64,000 nt of DNA from JAJPKK01 sp963824905 (GCA_963824905.1 CAWGRH010000023.1:62001-126000), one strand, 5' to 3'; numbered from the stretch's first letter, positions 26,206 to 34,426 are shown. The notes: a model not told the origin generated them from the sequence alone. Program-made: numbers and translations.

Positions 26206-26400
26206 CTACCGACCCTTCTTCGGCCGCAGCGGCGTCATCCGGTAGATGTCGACCGGCGCGAAATCGCCGGTCAGCACCGGGGCGCCATCGGTTTTGACAT
26301 TAGCGAGGCGTTCTTCGACGCGACCGGGCATCGGATAGCGGAAATGATACCGTTCGTGCAGGGCCGTCGCGCGTTGAACGTGGTCCGCGGCACGGCGCAT
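26206..26400 (-). pseudogene. C-terminal fragment resembling a spermidine-synthase-like protein
   Basis: The last 64 codons read LHERYHFRYPMPGRVEERLANVKTDGAPVLTGDFAPVDIYRMTPLR. The segment PVLTGDFAPVDIYR resembles the C-terminal end of polyamine-synthase-fold proteins (usually VLTDDFAPV). The frame upstream turns into low-information sequence, and no methyltransferase core is present. I therefore read it as a remnant of a longer gene. Assignment is tentative. Confidence 0.4.
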
Positions 26401-26803
26401 TTTTGTCGCCTGGCGCGGGCTTTTTCTTGCCGCCGGGTGTGACGGATGGGCAACCAAATCGGGCTGGCGCCCTGGTAGATTGTTACTCTGGCCGCAGGGG
26501 GCTCCGGGGGCGGCCGGAGGGGGCGCGTGCCAGGCGCCGTTTTGGGTTTCAATCCCGCCACAATTGTCGCCGACGCTCCACGCGGGTGAGATGGGAGGGG
26601 GATTGGAATGTCTCAACCGAGCGACCGTGATGATGGACAACCGCGAGTAGATTGCGCTGTCATCGTCGAAGATTCGTCGATACCCGCGCTTCCACGTGAG
26701 CGCGTGCGTCGGTCTTGTGGGCGCAGGGCCGACGGAAACCGTTCCCGTGCGCGGCCGGACGTCTACGTTTCAACCATGCGTCGCTGGCGCGGGTGAACGT
26801 GAA
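26401..26803. other. No recognisable gene
   Basis: Several open frames exist but none has family features, a good ribosome site or plausible composition. Nothing else seen apart from short GC-rich runs. Confidence 0.4.
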
Positions 26804-26965
26804 ATGCAGCATCGCAATCAAGGTCCTTTCTCGGCGGTGAAGTCGAGGAAGCTCAATCCTCCGAGCCAGCTTGAGGTCGTGCTTTTTTGGATCGTCGGAC
26901 TGGTGACGACGATCCTCTCGGGGGCCGTCGCCATCTACGCCAGCCATTATCATCTTTGGAACTGA
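26804..26965 (+). CDS. Small single-pass membrane protein, hypothetical
   Basis: 53 residues from the ATG at 26804: a short charged N-terminus (AVKSRKLNPPSQLE) and one clear membrane helix (VVLFWIVGLVTTILSGAVAIYA), ending in a His/Trp tail. There is no recognisable family. The composition switches sharply to a typical membrane pattern exactly at this frame, which is the main reason to believe it. The frame can be extended upstream, but that part looks non-coding. Confidence 0.45.
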   Translation: MQHRNQGPFSAVKSRKLNPPSQLEVVLFWIVGLVTTILSGAVAIYASHYHLWN

Positions 26966-27005
26966 CGCAACGGCAGCTCGCGCGACAATGCTGCCGAAGC
27001 GCGGT

Positions 27006-27226
27006 TCAATCGATCACTTGGTCGGCGAGAGCAAGCAATTTGGGCGGAATCTCAAGTCATGCCCGGTCTCTCTCAAACCGCGGCGAAACGCGGTCAGGAA
27101 CTCGCTTTCCGCCTCGGCCGATCTGGGGCTGAGATAGCCGATCATGCGGATCGCCGGCTCTTGCGACCACGCTGCCGATGGCCACGCCGCCGCACCGAGC
27201 GCGGCGACGAACTCCCGCCGCCTCAT
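27006..27226 (-). pseudogene. ABC_sub_bind gene with large internal deletion
   Basis: The first 57 codons (RRREFVAALGAAAWPSAAWSQ signal, then IRMIGYLSPRSAEAESEFLTAFRRGLRETGH) are the normal N-terminus of an ABC_sub_bind protein. In another frame, immediately after, the sequence encodes IPPKLLALADQVID and a TGA at 27006-27008, the normal C-terminus. About 250 codons between them are missing. The ATG overlaps the stop of the intact paralog upstream (ATGA), so the pair was once a two-gene operon. Confidence 0.75.
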
Positions 27227-28197
27227 TGGATCACCTCGTCGGCGGTGGCCAGCAGCGTTTCGGGGATGGTGAGGCCGAGTGTTTTCGCGGTGTTGAGATC
27301 GACGACCAGTTCGAAGGCGGTCGGTGCTTGCACTGGAAGTTCGGCCGGTCTCTCACCCTTGAGGATCCGGTTGACATAGCCGGCCGCTTGCTGGAACTGG
27401 ATTACGCTCTTGATACCGTACGAGATGAGGCCTCCCACAACGACGAAGCTTCGGAAGGAATAGACCGCGGGCAGCTTGTAGCGTGCCGCGAGCGTGACGA
27501 TCAGTTTACGATGGACCGCTGCCGAGTTGCTTCCTGTCGCTATTAGACCGCCGTTGGAATCCTGTGCGAATGAGGTAATGCCACGCTCGATCTCGATCGG
27601 GTCGATTGTGTCGATCGGAGTTATCTCGAGAGAGGGCGCGGCGGCCTGAATTACGCCGAACGCGGCGGGTCCCGAACCTTGGGTATCCCGAAGGACCGCC
27701 ACTCGCGTCACGCTGGGGGCGATCTGCCTGAGGAGTTCCAGCCACTTCGCGGCCATCCCATATTCGAAAGTCATGAAGCCGGTTACATTGCCGCCTGGCC
27801 GCGACAAGCTGTCGACGAGGCCGGCGCCGACCGGATCTCCGACAAGCACGAACACGATGGGGATAGTGCGCGTCGCCTTTAGCAGCGGTCCGACGCTTTG
27901 AACACTGCCGGCCATGATGACATCAGGTGCAAGTCCAACCAGTTCTGCGGCGTGTTTTCGGAAAAGGTCAGGCTCGCCTGCGGCGAAGCGATAGTAAATT
28001 TGTATGTTGCGCCCGACGGTCCAGCCTAAATCCTGCAGGCTGCGTTCAAACATCAACTGGAAGGCCGGCCAGAATAGATCGTTCGCGGACAAATGCACGA
28101 GAAACCCAACGTGCCGAACCCCTTCGCCCTGCTGCGCCCGGGCCACCAGCGGCGATGCCGCGGCACCTAGCCCTGCGATGAACTCCCGGCGCCGCAT
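27223..28197 (-). CDS. ABC transporter substrate-binding protein (ABC_sub_bind family)
   Basis: 324 residues from the ATG at 28197 giving RRREFIAGLGAAASPLVARAQ, the twin-arginine-like signal usual for this family; an ATG 15 bases earlier is less likely. Body motifs: VRHVGFLVHLSANDLF, LGWTVGRNIQIYYRFAAGEPDL, PIVFVLVGDPVGAGLVDSLSRPGGNVTGF and the end LGLTIPETLLATADEVIQ. These TrpX-like periplasmic proteins usually lack adjacent permeases in bradyrhizobia. Its stop overlaps the start of the deleted paralog. Ligand unknown, possibly an aromatic or branched organic. Confidence 0.88.
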   Translation of the reverse strand: MRRREFIAGLGAAASPLVARAQQGEGVRHVGFLVHLSANDLFWPAFQLMFERSLQDLGWTVGRNIQIYYRFAAGEPDLFRKHAAELVGLAPDVIMAGSVQSVGPLLKATRTIPIVFVLVGDPVGAGLVDSLSRPGGNVTGFMTFEYGMAAKWLELLRQIAPSVTRVAVLRDTQGSGPAAFGVIQAAAPSLEITPIDTIDPIEIERGITSFAQDSNGGLIATGSNSAAVHRKLIVTLAARYKLPAVYSFRSFVVVGGLISYGIKSVIQFQQAAGYVNRILKGERPAELPVQAPTAFELVVDLNTAKTLGLTIPETLLATADEVIQ

Positions 28198-28395
28198 AGC
28201 GATCCTCTGCATTGATTGCGGGGAGTCTACCGTGGTTGTGACAAGCGAACCAGGGGCTGAAATTGATCACGTCCGGCCCTTCCGCTCAGTCCCGCCTCCG
28301 CGGAGATTTTTCTGTCGAAGTGGAAAGGAAAATTCCGTGGATCCGCGGCTAGAGACGAGATCTCCGGACTACCCGCTCCAGGTGGGGCTTTTTCG

Positions 28396-28530
28396 TTCAG
28401 ATATCCATCCGCCCGGCGTCCGTGGTCTTCATCCAGATGACCCGCTTCTCTCTACAATTGAGCGGACGTGGGGCTAGCGGCATCGTGGCGAACCCGTCTA
28501 TCGGCACGCCGAACTATCGGTCCGACGCTT
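28396..28530 (-). pseudogene. Remnant of a small winged-helix-like gene (paralog of 61331-61567)
   Basis: On the minus strand the frame VPIDGFATMP...REKRVIWMKTTDAGRMDI ending in TGA matches GLATMQ...REKPVIWMKITEEGRKAID at the end of the gene at 61331-61567. Only the last ~40 residues align; no start or N-terminal half is found in 28213-28606, which otherwise holds only the upstream region of the H-NS-family gene. Confidence 0.55.
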
Positions 28531-28606
28531 TGAACGCCGACTTTCTATCTTCCGCGGTCTTGGGCAAACTGGCTAATTGATTCTTTGAAGACGGAGAAAA
28601 CCTGCC

Positions 28607-28912
28607 ATGGCCATCAAATCAATGTCGATTGCCAAGCTTCAGGACCTGAGAGCAAAGGTCGAAGCCGCGATCGCCGAAAAAGTAACGGCACGACGACATG
28701 AACTCGAATCGGAGCTTTCGAAGTTGCAGCACCTTGACGGACGCGCTGGCGCCAAAGCGACGCGGCGCGGCGGTCCACGCGGGCGGGTCGCACCAAAATA
28801 TCGCGATCCGAAAGACCCTTCTCAGACTTGGGCGGGTCGCGGCCTGCAGCCTCGGTGGTTGAAGGAGGCGATTAAGTCCGGCAAGAAGCTCGAGAGCTTC
28901 CTCATCAAATAG
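28607..28912 (+). CDS. H-NS family nucleoid-associated protein
   Basis: 101 residues. The N-terminal half is a helical/coiled-coil oligomerisation region (IAKLQDLRAKVEAAIAEKV, ELESELSKLQHL), followed by a basic linker and the H-NS-type DNA-binding domain: KYRDPKDPSQTWAGRGLQPRWLKEAI with the diagnostic TWxGRGxxPxW. It binds AT-rich or horizontally acquired DNA and represses it. The region around it is gene-poor and contains remnants, which fits an accessory zone. Single gene. Confidence 0.9.
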   Translation: MAIKSMSIAKLQDLRAKVEAAIAEKVTARRHELESELSKLQHLDGRAGAKATRRGGPRGRVAPKYRDPKDPSQTWAGRGLQPRWLKEAIKSGKKLESFLIK

Positions 28913-29050
28913 CGCTTCGCCCAAAACCTGGGGGCGCTCGACGCGAACTCGACGAGGTTGCCATCAGCCTACCGAGCAACAGCATTGGAGTGCATCGCTC
29001 GCTCTTGCTGTGGCGGTGGTAAACGTCCGCTACTGTGTCGACGCGATTCA

Positions 29051-30019
29051 TCAGGGCGGCGGCACGTCAGTGGCTTTGAGCACCTTGGCCCACTTGTCGA
29101 TCTGCGCGTGCATGAATTCCTTGAACTCCTCCGGGGTATCGGTGGCCGGCACAAGCGCCTGGCTCGCCAGCAGCGTCTCGACATTGGGGGCTCGGATGAC
29201 GTTACCGATCTCCCGATTCAGTCGGACGACGATGTCGCGGGGCGTGCGATTCGGGACGAGGACGCCGTACCATTGGTAGGTCTCGAAGGCCGGCACGCCG
29301 GCCTCTGCGATCGTAGGCAATTCGGCGACGGCCGGGCTGCGCTGATCGCCGGAAATCGCAAGTGCGCGCAGCGCTCCGCTCCTCACATGGGGAAGCAGCG
29401 CTGTGGTGGGGGCGATAATGACCGAAACCTCGCCGCTCAGGGTTGCAAGCACAGCGGGCGCCGTGCCGCGGTACGGTATCTGGGCGAAGTCGACACCCGC
29501 CATGGCCTTGAACAATTCCATATCGGTCTGCATGGAGGTGCCAGTACCCCCTGCGGAGTTGATCTTGCCGGGGCTTGCCTTGGCGAGCGCGATGAGATCC
29601 TTGACCGACTTTGCGGGCAGCGCCGGATTGACGGCAAGGATGCTCGGCGTGCGCGCCACCAGCCCTACGGGAGAGAAGTCCGTCAGCGGGTCGTACGCCA
29701 GATTCTCGAAGAGACTTACGCTCCATGCAAGGTTGGCTGCGGCGAGATAAAGCGTCTGGCCGTCAGGTGCGGCTTTTGCCGCGAAGACGGTTCCGATAGT
29801 TCCGCCCGCACCGCCCCGGTTGTCGACGAAGACTTGTTGCCCCAGCCGCTCGCTCAGGCCCTGCGCGAGTAACCTCGCGACGAAGTCAGCGCCGCCCCCT
29901 GCGGGATAGGGCACCACCATGCGCACGGGCCGGCTCGGATAGCTCTGCGCATGTGTGGTCGCGGCGGAGAAGGCACAGATCAGGCCATACCCAAGAAGCA
30001 GGATGACGTTGCGCCACAT
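29051..30019 (-). CDS. Bug/TctC family tripartite tricarboxylate transporter substrate-binding protein
   Basis: 322 residues with a signal peptide ending TTHAQSYPSRPVRMVVPYPAGGG, the classical Bug start. Further motifs: LGQQVFVDNRGGAGGTIGT, PSILAVNPALPAKSVKDLIALAKASPGKINSAGGTGT, ELFKAMAGVDFAQIPYRGTAPA, GALRALAISGDQRSPAV and PTIAEAGVPAFE. Bug proteins bind carboxylates or aromatic acids. No TctA/TctB membrane genes are nearby. It starts 33 bp after the UGSC-partner gene and is probably the third gene of that operon, so the ligand may be the substrate of the UGSC proteins. Confidence 0.9.
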   Translation of the reverse strand: MWRNVILLLGYGLICAFSAATTHAQSYPSRPVRMVVPYPAGGGADFVARLLAQGLSERLGQQVFVDNRGGAGGTIGTVFAAKAAPDGQTLYLAAANLAWSVSLFENLAYDPLTDFSPVGLVARTPSILAVNPALPAKSVKDLIALAKASPGKINSAGGTGTSMQTDMELFKAMAGVDFAQIPYRGTAPAVLATLSGEVSVIIAPTTALLPHVRSGALRALAISGDQRSPAVAELPTIAEAGVPAFETYQWYGVLVPNRTPRDIVVRLNREIGNVIRAPNVETLLASQALVPATDTPEEFKEFMHAQIDKWAKVLKATDVPPP

Positions 30020-30052
30020 GTCGACCGCCTCGACTTCCGGAACTCCGCCGGT

Positions 30053-31117
30053 TCAGCTCAACTCCGGTCCTTCGATCTTGATGGCGCGGCTGCGGCCGGC
30101 GGTCTTCGAGGAACCAAACCCGGGCATCACCATGGAGAGAGCGCCGATCGGGCTGCCGGCGCAGACGAGCATCAGATCGTCAGGCGTGTCCATCGCGTAG
30201 TGAATTGTCGTCTCGTCGTCCGGCGCGATCTCGCCGTCGATGCGGCCGGCACGCTTGAGCGAGGCGACGGTACGCCCGGTGTGCTGAACCACGAAGTCGC
30301 GGATCTGTTTCTTTGTCCAGCCGGTGCCGCGCAATAGCTCGGTATGTTCGCCGGACAACACGACGGCGCCCGGCGTGCGACCGAGGATCGCGATCGAGCC
30401 GAGAAAAGACAACGCGTCGCCGATCGAGCGCAGAAACTGCTCGGCGGTCCCGTAATTCCAGATCTGGATCATGCTGCTGGCGGCCACCAGCGTGACGGTG
30501 CTCTCCTCGGGGCGGAATCCCTGTTCGACATGCCAGGGCTGCCAGGGATGCTCCTCCTCGTTTTCCGCGATGCAGCAGGTGTACTTGCCGGGCGTACCCA
30601 TGGTTGCCCGGTCGGAAACGCCCGGCCGGTAGCGCAGGCAGTTGAGCAACACCAACCGCAGGGCGCGACCGATCGTGGCATTGGCCCGCTGGCCGGGGCC
30701 GAACACGTTGTTGGTCGCGTTGATGCCGAGCGTCCTCGCGACGGGCCCGTTGACGAGGATCATCACCGTCGGCCCGGAAAGGGCCGATGCCACGTGGTGC
30801 AATCCGAACTCAGGCGTCGCGAGACACTTCACCGCCGCCGTCACCACCGGCATGTACTCCGGCTTACACCCGGCCATGACGGCGTTGATCGCCACCTTTT
30901 CGGCGGTCACCGCTATCTTGCGCGAGGGCATGGTCGCCACCACGTCGCTCGCCCGCAGTCCGCCGGCCTCGAGCATCTCCTCGACGAGCGCGCGCGTCGC
31001 CGGCATGACCGGCAGCCCATCGGTCCAACCGCGGGCAAAACAGAATTCGATCTGTTCCGACGCGTTGATGGGAATGCAGACATCCCCCTCCACGAACGTC
31101 GACGTTTCCTCGATCAT
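30053..31117 (-). CDS. Conserved partner protein of the UGSC-family gene, function unknown
   Basis: 354 residues, no signal peptide or membrane segment. I do not recognise a characterised domain. Striking conserved-looking stretches are RGWTDGLPVMPATRALVEEML near the N-terminus, AINAVMAGCKPEYMPVV with a Cys, NATIGRALRLVLLNCLRYRPG, KYTCCIAENEEEHPWQPWHVEQGF with a Cys-Cys, and VCAGSPIGALSMVMPGFG at the C-terminus. The several Cys residues fit a thiol-based partner of the neighbouring UGSC protein. It lies between the UGSC gene and a Bug binding protein on the same strand; I expect them to act as a two-component enzyme with dedicated uptake. Confidence 0.7.
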   Translation of the reverse strand: MIEETSTFVEGDVCIPINASEQIEFCFARGWTDGLPVMPATRALVEEMLEAGGLRASDVVATMPSRKIAVTAEKVAINAVMAGCKPEYMPVVTAAVKCLATPEFGLHHVASALSGPTVMILVNGPVARTLGINATNNVFGPGQRANATIGRALRLVLLNCLRYRPGVSDRATMGTPGKYTCCIAENEEEHPWQPWHVEQGFRPEESTVTLVAASSMIQIWNYGTAEQFLRSIGDALSFLGSIAILGRTPGAVVLSGEHTELLRGTGWTKKQIRDFVVQHTGRTVASLKRAGRIDGEIAPDDETTIHYAMDTPDDLMLVCAGSPIGALSMVMPGFGSSKTAGRSRAIKIEGPELS

Positions 31118-31153
31118 GACCCGACCATCCCTTTGAACGGAGCCGTCCGGGGA

Positions 31154-31228
31154 GCGCAGAGTTTGGCCGCGCAGAGTTTGGCCGCGCTGATTTTGGCTGC
31201 GCTGACCTTAGCTGCGCTGACCTTCCTG
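31154..31228. repeat. Five tandem 15-bp repeats at the end of the UGSC gene
   Basis: Units begin at 31154, 31169, 31184, 31199 and 31214. The first two are identical (GCGCAGAGTTTGGCC), the others drift to GCGCTGACCTTAGCT. The array crosses the UGSC stop codon (31208-31210) and fills most of the gap to the next gene. Confidence 0.85.
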
Positions 31229-31753
31229 CAGAAGGGCAACCACCCTGCCGAGCAACTCGTCGCAGTGCCGGTCGATGTCCGGCGGCGTCAGGCTCGCAAG
31301 CGGATGGGGCATCATGACGAACCGGAAATTGGGAACGCCCCACAGCTCGGCCATTTCCCGGGCTGTCGCGTGAAAGGCATCGGTGACGACGGCGATGGCC
31401 GGGATACCGGCGCGTTCGAGGATGACCGCATCGAGCAGGCTGCCCGACGAACAGGCGCCGCAGTCGCCGACACCGGCGATGACGAAGTCCGTCTTGCCCC
31501 TCAATTGAGCGATCTGCGCGTCCTTGACGGGCGCCCGCTGAGGCTTGTGAACCACGGCGGTTATTGTCATGCCGTGTGCCGCGCCGAGCTTGTCGGCAAG
31601 CTTGCGCAGCACCTCCTCGGCGTTCTTCTTGGTGTTCTCGACAAGGCCGATGCGCAAGCCTTGCAGGCTGGTGGGACGCGGAACAAAATCGATCGCCTCC
31701 TCCTCGGTCGCCATGGTGGGATCGAGGAGGTTCATCCCGGAGAATTCATTCAT
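31208..31753 (-). CDS. UGSC-family (seleno)protein, cysteine version
   Basis: 181 residues from the ATG at 31753; a second ATG at 31735 is possible. Motifs LDPTMATEEEAIDFVPRP and GLRIGLVENTKKNAEEVLRKLADKL precede the diagnostic GVGDCGACSSGSLLDAV. In this family the first Cys is selenocysteine in some members (UGSC), here an ordinary TGC/TGT Cys. IPAIAVVTDAFHATARE and FVMMPHPLASLTPPDID follow. No reaction is established; the Sec/Cys motif implies redox or nucleophilic chemistry. First gene of an operon with the 354-residue partner and a Bug binding protein. Its last codons lie in a tandem repeat. Confidence 0.82.
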   Translation of the reverse strand: MNEFSGMNLLDPTMATEEEAIDFVPRPTSLQGLRIGLVENTKKNAEEVLRKLADKLGAAHGMTITAVVHKPQRAPVKDAQIAQLRGKTDFVIAGVGDCGACSSGSLLDAVILERAGIPAIAVVTDAFHATAREMAELWGVPNFRFVMMPHPLASLTPPDIDRHCDELLGRVVALLQEGQRS

Positions 31754-32042
31754 GGCCGAACTCCGCCTGACTGCAGACCTCCTCGGGTAGGCCCGCCCGC
31801 TAGCGACTGTCAATGTCCTTTGCACCCAGGCGGCAGTGCGGCCCCGCTTCAATGAAGGTCCCTCTGTCTTGTCCGATACTTGAAGCTGAACAAGCCTTCG
31901 AAGTGACAGGGCTTTTCTTGCCCGCACCGTCCTCGGGGGCGAGTCCTGCGACTTTCTCACACGGGGTTTCGTGGACTGACTTAAGTTTTCGGCAACGCAC
32001 ACTGGATAGAACCCTGGAGTTCATAGCCCAGCGGAGCAGCGC

Positions 32043-32219
32043 ATGATCGACCTTCTGCAGCGCTTTGCCAGAGACGAGTTGGGGGCGACCGCCATCGAGT
32101 ACGGCCTGATCGCGGCCGGCATTTCGATCGCCATCATCACTGTCGTCAACCGGCTTGGATCCCAGCTGAAATCGACCTTCACGATCATCTCGTCCAATCT
32201 CGCGACCGCCGGCAAATAG
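32043..32219 (+). CDS. Flp family type IVb pilin
   Basis: 58 residues. The prepilin signature is complete: a short basic leader (FARDELGATAIEYGLIAAGI) where GATAIEYGLIA is the cleavage and Glu+5 motif of Flp pilins, a membrane helix (AIITVVNRL), and a short tail (LGSQLKSTFTIISSNLA). Prepilin peptidase cuts before the ATAIEYG helix; subunits assemble into Tad/Flp pili used for adhesion. No tad assembly genes are in the window, so this is a detached pilin gene, common in rhizobia. The 290-bp region upstream has no gene. Confidence 0.88.
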   Translation: MIDLLQRFARDELGATAIEYGLIAAGISIAIITVVNRLGSQLKSTFTIISSNLATAGK

Positions 32220-32281
32220 CCGGTCGTTGGATTTCCTGACGGCCATGAGCTATGGAGGTGCTTCAACTCTGGAGGCTCTCA

Positions 32282-32488
32282 ATGGCGCGCGGCACGGTGA
32301 AGTGGTTCAATGCAACGAAAGGATACGGATTCATTCAGCCTCAGGGCGGAGGGAAAGACGTCTTCGTCCATATCTCGGCCGTTGAGAAGGCCGGCCTAAC
32401 CAGCCTGAACGAGGGTCAGGCCATCGAATACGAGGAGATCTCCAATCGAGGCAAGAGCTCGGCGGAGAATCTCAAAGTCCAGCGCTGA
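32282..32488 (+). CDS. Cold-shock protein (CspA family)
   Basis: 68 residues from the ATG at 32282, GGAGG about 7 bases upstream. OB-fold nucleic-acid chaperone: GTVKWFNATKGYGFI (RNP1 KGYGFI at 13-18) and DVFVHISAV (RNP2 at 27-32). It melts RNA secondary structure in the cold or in stress. A strong bidirectional hairpin terminator follows at 32591-32626. The Flp pilin gene 62 bp upstream is in the same direction but functionally unrelated. Confidence 0.93.
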   Translation: MARGTVKWFNATKGYGFIQPQGGGKDVFVHISAVEKAGLTSLNEGQAIEYEEISNRGKSSAENLKVQR

Positions 32489-32590
32489 TGTTGGGCAATC
32501 CGCTCTGAGCGTCGGGATCGGCACTGCCCGCAAGGTGGTGCCAAATCTCCGGCCTGGAGACGGCGGGGCTTTTTCCTTGCGGAAAGTTGG

Positions 32591-32626
32591 AAGGCCCCGA
32601 CCGTGACGGAGGGCAGTCGGGGCCTT
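32591..32626 (+). terminator. Intrinsic terminator after the cold-shock gene
   Basis: Perfect 11-bp arms AAGGCCCCGAC (32591-32601) and GTCGGGGCCTT (32616-32626) with a 14-base loop and T-rich flanks on both strands, so it may work in both directions. Confidence 0.8.
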
Positions 32627-33049
32627 TCGCGCGCGTCCCCCTCCGCGGGGCGATGAGACTCGTTTGCAGAGGCTGAGTTTTGGCAGTCCTCGTTCCGCAC
32701 AATGGTCTTGTCTGGCGAGGATTGCGGCGGAGGAACATGAGGCGCGTTCAAAAAATGCGGCAGGAACGCTGTTCGTGCTCCTAGATCGAAGGTGACGACA
32801 TTCCTTGCCACGAACTTGGGCCCCGCTCCGGCGAGGCTCTTCCTATGTCTGCTTGTAGACAGACAGGCGATCGTGGGCGCTTTAACATCGAGTCGCTCTA
32901 CATGAGCGCCAACAGCACTTCCCCGGTCCCTCGGTCCTTCCCATTCCCAGGGACCTTTTCGTGCGAAGCTTCGCCATCGAAAGCCGCGGTTCGACCTGAC
33001 GCTCGATGCCCGCGGACCGGGGCAAATGTGCGCGAATTCGTGGAGCCTT
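32627..33049. other. No gene recognised
   Basis: Long open frames on the minus strand here continue antisense through the cold-shock gene and are shadows. A short stem TGTCT...AGACA lies near 32846-32866. Confidence 0.4.
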
Positions 33050-33300
33050 CTACGGCTCTGGCAGCCTCTGCCCGGCAATCGTGGCTGTAGTCATGGCGCG
33101 CCACGGCTCCTTCTTCAGGCGTTTCACGGCGTCGTTCATGTGAAACTGATCAGCGGCGGTGACCGTTTTCAATTCTGTCCAAGCGAGCGGCAGAGCGATC
33201 GGGGCACCTTTGCGGGCGCGGGTCGAATAAGGTGCGACAGCGCTCGCGCCTTCGCCGTTGCGAAGATAGTCGATGAATATCTTTCGACGCGGACACGGAC
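33050..33300 (-). pseudogene. C-terminal remnant of a LigD polymerase domain (NHEJ)
   Basis: The minus-strand frame encodes RKIFIDYLRNGEGASAVAPYS, then APIALPLAWTELKTVTAADQFHMNDAVKRLKKEPW, the end of the primase-polymerase domain of bacterial LigD, where KIFIDYLRN...ATAVAPYSTRA is diagnostic. The upstream ~200 residues with the catalytic Asp residues are absent, and neither a ligase domain nor Ku is nearby. It is therefore a fragment of a non-homologous end-joining gene left by rearrangement. Functional copies probably exist elsewhere. Confidence 0.7.
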
Positions 33301-33363
33301 AGACGACCCGTAGGAAGGCGGAAGCGGTATCGGCTTCGCGGCCCCCACGACATAGCCCAGACA

Positions 33364-33621
33364 TCATTGGTTTCCCCCACGTAGAGATACGATCACTCCC
33401 TCGCTTGCATTGTGCCGGACCAAGACCTCGGTGCCACCAAGCGACTTCACGCTCCAGGAGCTGTCGAGCGCCATCCAGGTCTTTTCGCTGGTGGCATTCT
33501 TGGCGCGTCTCGCGATCGGCATGTCGTTAAAGAGCATCAGCAGGGTGCCTTGCCTTCTGACGCACCAAAGCACTCCGGCGCCGTAGCTTCCAACCCTGTA
33601 GCGACCCAGTTCGTCCGCCAT
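33364..33621 (-). CDS. Hypothetical protein, 85 residues
   Basis: No recognised domain. The composition is protein-like: a beta-rich N-terminal half (YRVGSYGAGVLWCVRRQGTLLMLFND) and a second half with KTWMALDSSWSVKSLGGTEVLVRHN. No signal peptide. It lies in a gene-poor region just upstream of the LigD remnant, so it may be part of a mobile or degraded neighbourhood. Confidence 0.4.
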   Translation of the reverse strand: MADELGRYRVGSYGAGVLWCVRRQGTLLMLFNDMPIARRAKNATSEKTWMALDSSWSVKSLGGTEVLVRHNASEGVIVSLRGGNQ

Positions 33622-34203
33622 TTCGTCACCGTCGTCGAGGAGCCGGCGCAGGCACGGGAGGTCGAACCGGCGAAGCCGCCATGGCTTCGAGCCATGCGTG
33701 CAATGCGCGGACGCGAGAGGACGGCGAAGTCGCGGAGGTAGGGGAAGATGCGGAGGCCTGACCGCAAAGACGCATCGAGAGGGCTCCTACGGTCTTGAAC
33801 CGGCGATCCGGCCAAGAGGTTGGGTGAAGGAAAAGAGGCGGCCCGGCTTTCGCGAGAATGAAGGAAGGGCGACGATGCCGGACCGCAGAGGCGCAGGAAG
33901 GGAAGCCTGCTTTCGGTAGTCGCATCGATGGCCGGGAGGTTCAAAGGGGCTCTGCAGCACTGCGGGCGGCGCAGAGCAACGTGACCGCGTGCTAAGAACT
34001 TATCCCTGCGTTGTAAGGATCCACGCGCAGCCCGAACGCGACGCACTCAGCACGGCTTGGTGTGGCCGTTCCAGGATGACGCCTCGGCTGCCTCGCTTAA
34101 CGGATACACCGCGGGGGGCGCTAGGAGGCAGGGAAGGACGTCGATCGGGAACCATCGGCAGATCATCGGATTGATTTGACGATCCCATCAAGTTGGGCAC
34201 GCC
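33622..34203. other. No gene recognised
   Basis: Open frames are low-complexity Arg/Pro/Ser-rich shadows. A perfect small hairpin CATGGCT-TCG-AGCCATG lies at about 33679-33696. Otherwise nothing seen. Confidence 0.4.
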
Positions 34204-34410
34204 ATGCCGATCGAAAGAGTTGCGGATCTCCACGACGACATTGAAGATAGCGCAGAACCAGCTACCGAGATGCGTTGTCCGGTTTGCGGAAGCCTCGCTT
34301 TCCGCTATCCGAGGGTGTTGAACGACGACAAGCCCATTTTATGCGCCGCATGTGGCGCGTTCGTATCGACTTACGGCGAGCTGAGGAAGCGCTTTGGTGA
34401 GCAAGAGTAG
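34204..34410 (+). CDS. Small zinc-ribbon protein A
   Basis: 68 residues. Two Cys pairs, MRCPVCGSLAFRYP and ILCAACGAFVSTY, form a probable zinc ribbon; the rest is acidic at the N-terminus and charged at the C-terminus (ELRKRFGEQE). A convergent neighbour at 34427-34597 encodes a shorter protein with the same plan (CPVC...YP...VCGGCGAFLATR), so the family assignment supports both. No partner or known function; zinc ribbons of this size often bind nucleic acid or modify RNA polymerase. Confidence 0.6.
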   Translation: MPIERVADLHDDIEDSAEPATEMRCPVCGSLAFRYPRVLNDDKPILCAACGAFVSTYGELRKRFGEQE

Positions 34411-34426
34411 CGCTTCGCTCTCCTGC

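Noticed and set aside
31208..31753. Selenocysteine reading of the UGSC motif
   Set aside because: The motif positions are normal Cys codons and no in-frame TGA is present, so no Sec insertion is needed.
32416..33078. 220-codon minus-strand frame
   Set aside because: It runs antisense through the cold-shock gene and terminator and shows no protein-like pattern.
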